From Actinomycetes bacterium (GTDB lineage Bacteria; Actinomycetota; Acidimicrobiia; Acidimicrobiales; Bog-793), in the NCBI GenBank assembly GCA_021785095.1, contig JAJYGM010000244.1, forward strand, positions 1 to 10,538: a stretch of DNA of 10,538 bases, written 5' to 3'. Of this stretch, positions 7,595 through 10,538 are shown piece by piece. The notes beneath the pieces were generated by a model. That model saw nothing but the letters and a program-made list of their open reading frames with translations, was not told the DNA's origin and did no database searches. Position 1 is the stretch's first letter, and each line of letters begins with the position of its first letter. The translations under genes were made by a program, and so were the position numbers.

Positions 7595-7700
7595 CTTGAC
7601 GCAGACCCTGCTGCGGGCGTGGCCGGGCCCCGGCTTGACGCAGACCCTGCTGCGGGCGTGGCCGGGCCCCGGCGTGACGCAGACCCTGCTGCGGGCGTGG
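7595..7700 (+). repeat. 39-bp intergenic tandem repeat (2 full copies plus 28 bases) between the FDH operon and tyrS
   Basis: Two identical 39-base copies (7595-7633 and 7634-7672) and a partial third (7673-7700, one mismatch at 7674) almost fill the gap. Each full copy ends with a GC hairpin, GCCGG-GCC-CCGGC (7622-7634 and 7661-7673), and starts with TTGACG, a -35-like hexamer (GTGACG in the third). No T-tract follows the hairpins. The array could terminate or attenuate the FDH transcript or influence tyrS transcription, or it may be a neutral minisatellite. No T-box leader was recognised in the gap. Confidence 0.93.
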
Positions 7701-7706
7701 CATGGT
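7701..7706 (+). promoter_or_regulatory. Putative -10 box of a leaderless tyrS mRNA
   Basis: CATGGT, one mismatch from TANNNT, ends 7 bases before ATG 7714, the spacing expected for a leaderless start. There is no Shine-Dalgarno ahead of ATG 7714. The nearest -35-like hexamer (GTGACG, 7674-7679, in the last repeat copy) is 21 bases upstream, too far for a standard promoter. Confidence 0.3.
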
Positions 7707-7713
7707 GTTGGGC

Positions 7714-9006
7714 ATGCCAACGCTGTCGGAGGACCTGTCCTGGCGCGGCCTGATCGAGCAGGAGAGCCCCGGTGCCCGCCGCGCGCTCGACGCTGAGCGC
7801 CACGCCGGCTACGTAGGCTTTGATCCGACAGCCCCCAGCCTGCACATAGGCAACCTCCTCGGTATCACGACGCTGCGCCGCCTGCAGGACGCCGGTCACC
7901 AGCCGATCGCTCTCGCCGGCGGGGGCACGGGGCTGATCGGCGACCCGGGGGGCAAGGCCACCGAGCGCCCGCTTCTCTCGAGCCAGCAGCTCGCCGAGAA
8001 CGTGGCTGGAATCCGCGCTCAGCTGTCGGGTCTCCTCGACTTCTCCCCGGATCGGGGAGAGTCCCAGGCTCTGCTGCTCGACAACTCAGAGTGGCTCGTG
8101 CCCTTTCCGCTGGTCGATTTCCTCCGAGACGTCGGCAAGCACTTCACTGTCAATCAGATGATCGCGAAGGAGTCGGTGTCGGCTCGGATAGGCAGGCCTG
8201 ATCAGGGCATCTCCTTCACCGAGTTCAGCTACATGCTCCTGCAGGCCACGGACTACCTCCACCTGTTCGACCACCGTGGTTGCAGGCTCCAGATGGGAGG
8301 AAGCGACCAGTGGGGCAACATCACGATGGGTCTCGACCTCATCCGCAAGGTGCGAGGTGCCGAGGCGCATGCTTTCACTTGGCCACTTCTCGTGCGCAGC
8401 GACGGAGTGAAGATGGGCAAGTCCGAAGCGGGGGCCGTCTGGCTAGACCGGGCGAGAACCTCGCCTTTCGCCATGTACCAGTGGTTCGTCCGGGTGCCCG
8501 ATGCGGACGTGGGTACGATGCTCAGGGGCCTCACGTTCCTTGCTCGCGATGAGATCGAGGAGCTCGAGCAGTCGCTCAAAGCTCGTCCTGAGAGGCGGGA
8601 CGCCCAGCAGGCGCTCGCTCGCTCCGTCTGTAGCTTCGTCCACGGAGACGAAGATGCCTTGCGGGCCGAGCGCGCTGCCCGCGCCATCTACACCGAGGAG
8701 ATCGCCGCACTTGATGCCACGCTGCTGGCCGATCTCGTGGCCGATGCGCCCTCGTCACGTCTTGCCCGCTCGCTCCTCGACGGCGATGGCCTCGATCTCG
8801 GCGAGGCGCTCGTCGTGAGCGGCCTCTGTGCCTCGAGGAGCGAGGCGCGCCGGGCGATCGAGCAGGGCGGGGCGTACGTCAACAATGTGCGGCGCGGCGG
8901 GAGCAACGACCGCGCCGCGCTCGTCGCGAGGGACGATCTACTGGCGGATCGATACGTTCTCATCCGGCGTGGGAGGCGCGACTATCACGTGCTCATCTTC
9001 TCGTGA
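7714..9006 (+). CDS. tyrS: Tyrosyl-tRNA synthetase (class I)
   Basis: Activates tyrosine with ATP and charges tRNA-Tyr in the cytoplasm. It has 430 residues, normal for bacterial TyrRS. Class I signatures: HIGN at 44-47 (HIGH motif), GGGTGLIGDP in the Rossmann core, the TyrRS-specific QMGGSDQWGN at 193-202, and the KMSKS variant KMGKS at 233-237 followed by EAGAVWLD. A C-terminal S4 RNA-binding domain (about 360-430, LGEALVVSGLCASRSEARRAIEQGGAYVNN) is present. ATG 7714 is preferred because MPTLSEDLSWRGLI matches TyrRS N-termini and a -10-like box lies 7 bases upstream; an in-frame ATG at 7702 would add four residues. Its stop overlaps the lipoprotein start (GTGA). Confidence 0.97.
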   Translation: MPTLSEDLSWRGLIEQESPGARRALDAERHAGYVGFDPTAPSLHIGNLLGITTLRRLQDAGHQPIALAGGGTGLIGDPGGKATERPLLSSQQLAENVAGIRAQLSGLLDFSPDRGESQALLLDNSEWLVPFPLVDFLRDVGKHFTVNQMIAKESVSARIGRPDQGISFTEFSYMLLQATDYLHLFDHRGCRLQMGGSDQWGNITMGLDLIRKVRGAEAHAFTWPLLVRSDGVKMGKSEAGAVWLDRARTSPFAMYQWFVRVPDADVGTMLRGLTFLARDEIEELEQSLKARPERRDAQQALARSVCSFVHGDEDALRAERAARAIYTEEIAALDATLLADLVADAPSSRLARSLLDGDGLDLGEALVVSGLCASRSEARRAIEQGGAYVNNVRRGGSNDRAALVARDDLLADRYVLIRRGRRDYHVLIFS

Positions 9007-9479
9007 GACGGCCGCGCCGGCTGCTGTCCGCCGTCGCTGCCCTAGCCGTCGCGTTCGGGCTCGCGGGCTGTTCCCCATACTCCGGCACCACGGCCACAAG
9101 GGTGCAGCAGTGGGCGAGACAGAACAGCTTTGCCTCCGACAACGACCTCGTGGTGAACGACATTGCCGACGTGTACAAGGCGGTGAAGGCCGGATCAGTG
9201 CAGACGGTCACCACGATCTGTGGGGGCCTTGCCATCGACGTCGGGACGGCTTATGAGACTCTGCCCAGCCCTGACCAGGCCCTGACGAACTACCTCAACG
9301 ACGCCGATACTGCGATCGTGAATGCCGCGACAAGCTGCAGCCGGATCTCCTCGCTGGGGTCGCGGACGATGCGAAGAGATCTCGCCGTCCTCATGAAAGG
9401 CATTTCCGATCTGCATAAAGCCGAGAGACTGATTGGATCCCTCGGGGTGCACTGGAAGATCCCAAAGGGGCCGACGTGA
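9003..9479 (+). CDS. Small predicted lipoprotein of unknown function
   Basis: 158 residues from GTG 9003, overlapping the tyrS stop by 4 bases (GTGA), so probably translated by coupling; no separate RBS is visible. The N-terminus is a lipoprotein signal: RRPRR, a hydrophobic stretch (about 7-20), then lipobox Leu-Ala-Gly-Cys with Cys23 as the predicted lipidated residue. The mature part (about 135 residues) is polar and predicted mostly helical. It has two cysteines (73 and 112) that could form a disulfide outside the membrane. I do not recognise the family. Linkage to tyrS looks positional rather than functional. Confidence 0.8.
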   Translation: MRRPRRLLSAVAALAVAFGLAGCSPYSGTTATRVQQWARQNSFASDNDLVVNDIADVYKAVKAGSVQTVTTICGGLAIDVGTAYETLPSPDQALTNYLNDADTAIVNAATSCSRISSLGSRTMRRDLAVLMKGISDLHKAERLIGSLGVHWKIPKGPT

Positions 9480-9530
9480 CCGTCCCCTGCGCTCGCGACG
9501 GAGCGGCGCCCGCTCGAGGGCGGCTCGGGC

Positions 9531-9536
9531 TACGTT
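9531..9536 (+). promoter_or_regulatory. Putative -10 box of a leaderless flavin-reductase-like mRNA
   Basis: TACGTT ends 7 bases before GTG 9544 and is preceded by GC, giving the same GCTACGTT octamer found ahead of menH. No Shine-Dalgarno precedes the GTG and no clear -35 is seen. The rest of the 64-base gap (9480-9543) has only weak 5-bp hairpins (9490-9505 and 9507-9522). Confidence 0.45.
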
Positions 9537-9543
9537 GAGCGCG

Positions 9544-10089
9544 GTGGCAAAGCGCGGGGTCCCGGTTGGGCCATTTCCTCCGGGTGTCGACCACGATGCC
9601 TACGACCGGATGCGTCGGCGCGTCTTGTGGAAGCTGCCGTCGGGGCTCTACGTGCTCGGGAGCCGTTGCGGCGAGCGGCGGAATCTCATGGCGATCAACT
9701 GGGCGATGCAGGTCTCCGTGGACCCGAAGCTTCTCGCCGTCGCTATCGAGGGAACGGCCGTTACTCACGAGCTGGTGATGTCCGGCCGGTGCTTCACCCT
9801 GAGCCTTGTCTCGCGTGAGCAGCGCAGCCAGGTCCGCCGGTTCGTGAAGCCCGCTGTCGAGGACCTCGACGCGGGGACATTGAGCGGTGTCGGATACCGG
9901 GACGGACTCTCCGGAGCGCCGATTCCCGCTCTCGCGATTGCCTGGCTCGACTGCGAGGTCCGTCACGTGCTTGCGACAGGGAGCCACACGCTCTTTGTAG
10001 GTGAGGTGGTCGACGCAGGCTTCGCCGACGGCGGCGAGGACGTCGAGGTGCTCCGCATGGAGGATACGGCAATGAGCTACGGGGGTTGA
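9544..10089 (+). CDS. Flavin-reductase-like FMN-binding split-barrel protein
   Basis: 181 residues from GTG 9544. The segment from about residue 28, LPSGLYVLGSR, through NLMAINWAMQVSVDPKLLAVAI (about 47-68) to FTLSLVSREQR resembles the flavin reductase-like FMN-binding family. In that family the N-M-A/T-x-W-x-x-x-S/V-x-P pattern and the preceding strand bind FMN. Members reduce free flavin with NAD(P)H for a partner monooxygenase, or act as flavoproteins of unknown role. No partner oxygenase is visible, so the substrate cannot be given. The frame is open upstream to 9433, but that part overlaps the lipoprotein gene and lacks family similarity. GTG 9544 with its TACGTT box is the better start. 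The stop lies 8 bases before the RNase D start. Confidence 0.8.
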   Translation: MAKRGVPVGPFPPGVDHDAYDRMRRRVLWKLPSGLYVLGSRCGERRNLMAINWAMQVSVDPKLLAVAIEGTAVTHELVMSGRCFTLSLVSREQRSQVRRFVKPAVEDLDAGTLSGVGYRDGLSGAPIPALAIAWLDCEVRHVLATGSHTLFVGEVVDAGFADGGEDVEVLRMEDTAMSYGG

Positions 10090-10097
10090 GACGCCAG

Positions 10098-10538
10098 ATG
10101 TCCAGTTCGTTTCGGGCAAAGGAGCCGTTCCGGCGCTCCAGCGGCGCCGATGAGCCGACACCCGCGCCTGGGACTACACGCGTGGCGGCGGGAAGTTGGC
10201 AGCTCGTCGCCGAGGAGGGCGCGCTCAAGGGGCTGCTTGGTGTGCTCGCGGGAGTCGACGAGTACGCGATCGACACCGAATTCCACCGCGAGCGTACCTA
10301 CTTCCCCCAGCTGGCCCTTGTCCAGATCGCGTGGTCTGGAGGCATCGCCCTCGTCGACCCGCTCGCCGTCGACATGACCTCCTTCGCCTCGCTCTTTGAC
10401 AGTCAGGCAGTGGCGGTGCTGCACGCGGCCGATCAGGACCTCGAGGTCCTCGAGCGGTCGTGCGGGGCCCTGCCGAAGCAGATCTTCGACACCCAGATCT
10501 CGGCGGGTTTCCTTGGGTTCGCCTCGCCGTCCCTGGCA
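10098..10538 (+). CDS. rnd: Ribonuclease D, 3'-5' exonuclease, N-terminal part; cut by window edge
   Basis: Open from ATG 10098 to the right edge (147 codons, no stop), translated by hand. It is a DEDD-family exonuclease that trims the 3' ends of tRNA precursors and other structured RNAs. Exo I is DTEFHRERTYFPQLALVQI with the metal ligands Asp59 and Glu61. Exo II is LHAADQDLEVL with Asp114 in the position of E. coli RNase D Asp85. FDTQISAGFLGF follows, as in the family. Exo III and the HRDC domain would lie beyond the window. An unstructured extension of about 30 residues precedes the first strand, so GTG 10182 is an alternative start. No strong RBS is seen (GGGGG at 10081-10085 is 12 bases away); the 8-base gap suggests cotranscription with the preceding gene. 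Confidence 0.92.
   Translation, partial: MSSSFRAKEPFRRSSGADEPTPAPGTTRVAAGSWQLVAEEGALKGLLGVLAGVDEYAIDTEFHRERTYFPQLALVQIAWSGGIALVDPLAVDMTSFASLFDSQAVAVLHAADQDLEVLERSCGALPKQIFDTQISAGFLGFASPSLA

Noticed and set aside
7596..7700. Three tandem sigma70 promoters in the 39-bp array
   Set aside because: The TTGACG hexamers are not followed by a TANNNT box at 16-19 bases in any copy, so only -35-like elements are present.
7583..7713. T-box riboswitch upstream of tyrS
   Set aside because: The gap is too short, consists of repeats, and lacks a recognisable T-box sequence or specifier stem.
7518..7796. Open frame through the 39-bp repeats encoding a repeated LTQTLLRAWPGPG peptide
   Set aside because: A repeat whose length is a multiple of three stays open in several frames. 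No RBS or start fits, and the frame overlaps both flanking genes.
9480..9543. Rho-independent terminator after the lipoprotein gene
   Set aside because: Only weak 5-bp GC hairpins (9490-9505 and 9507-9522) without a U-tract; not distinguishable from chance at this GC content.

Overview
This GC-rich window carries a divergent pair of menaquinone genes, a three-gene NAD-linked formate dehydrogenase (FDH) operon, tyrosyl-tRNA synthetase, a small lipoprotein gene, a flavin-reductase-like gene and the start of RNase D. The high GC content, strong C/G preference at third codon positions, GTG starts and several starts lying 7-8 bases after a TANNNT-like -10 box (apparent leaderless mRNAs) suggest an actinobacterium. 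Class Acidimicrobiia is a plausible guess, but nothing here proves it. No mobile element, tRNA, rRNA or CRISPR was seen.

Left part (1-2613): menH (minus strand, cut by the left edge) and menD (plus strand) diverge, with only 2 bases between their start codons. They encode consecutive menaquinone-biosynthesis steps. menD contains a perfect in-frame 3 x 18-bp repeat in an interdomain linker.

Middle part (2614-7582): the FDH operon. The catalytic gene has an in-frame TGA at codon 81, exactly where FDHs carry the active-site Cys or Sec. A bacterial SECIS-like hairpin with a GGTCT loop starts at the same distance after the TGA as in E. coli fdhF. It should therefore be read as one 654-residue selenoprotein (2728-4692), not as two ORFs or a pseudogene. 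Next come a NuoE-NuoF fusion (diaphorase arm, FMN/NADH/Fe-S) and a NuoG-like ferredoxin protein. That last protein ends with the [4Fe-4S] domain which normally forms the N-terminus of an FDH catalytic subunit. The usual alpha subunit is therefore split at a domain boundary, with its N-terminal half encoded last in the operon. The operon is tightly coupled (1-base and 4-base overlaps). The expected reaction is formate + NAD+ to CO2 + NADH, possibly reversible, in the cytoplasm.

Right part (7583-10538): a 119-131-base gap holds 39-bp tandem repeats upstream of tyrS. tyrS overlaps a lipoprotein gene by 4 bases. A flavin-reductase-like gene with an apparent leaderless promoter follows, then rnd, which is cut by the right edge.

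The most notable points are the selenocysteine recoding, the split alpha subunit, the head-to-head menH/menD starts and the two tandem-repeat loci.
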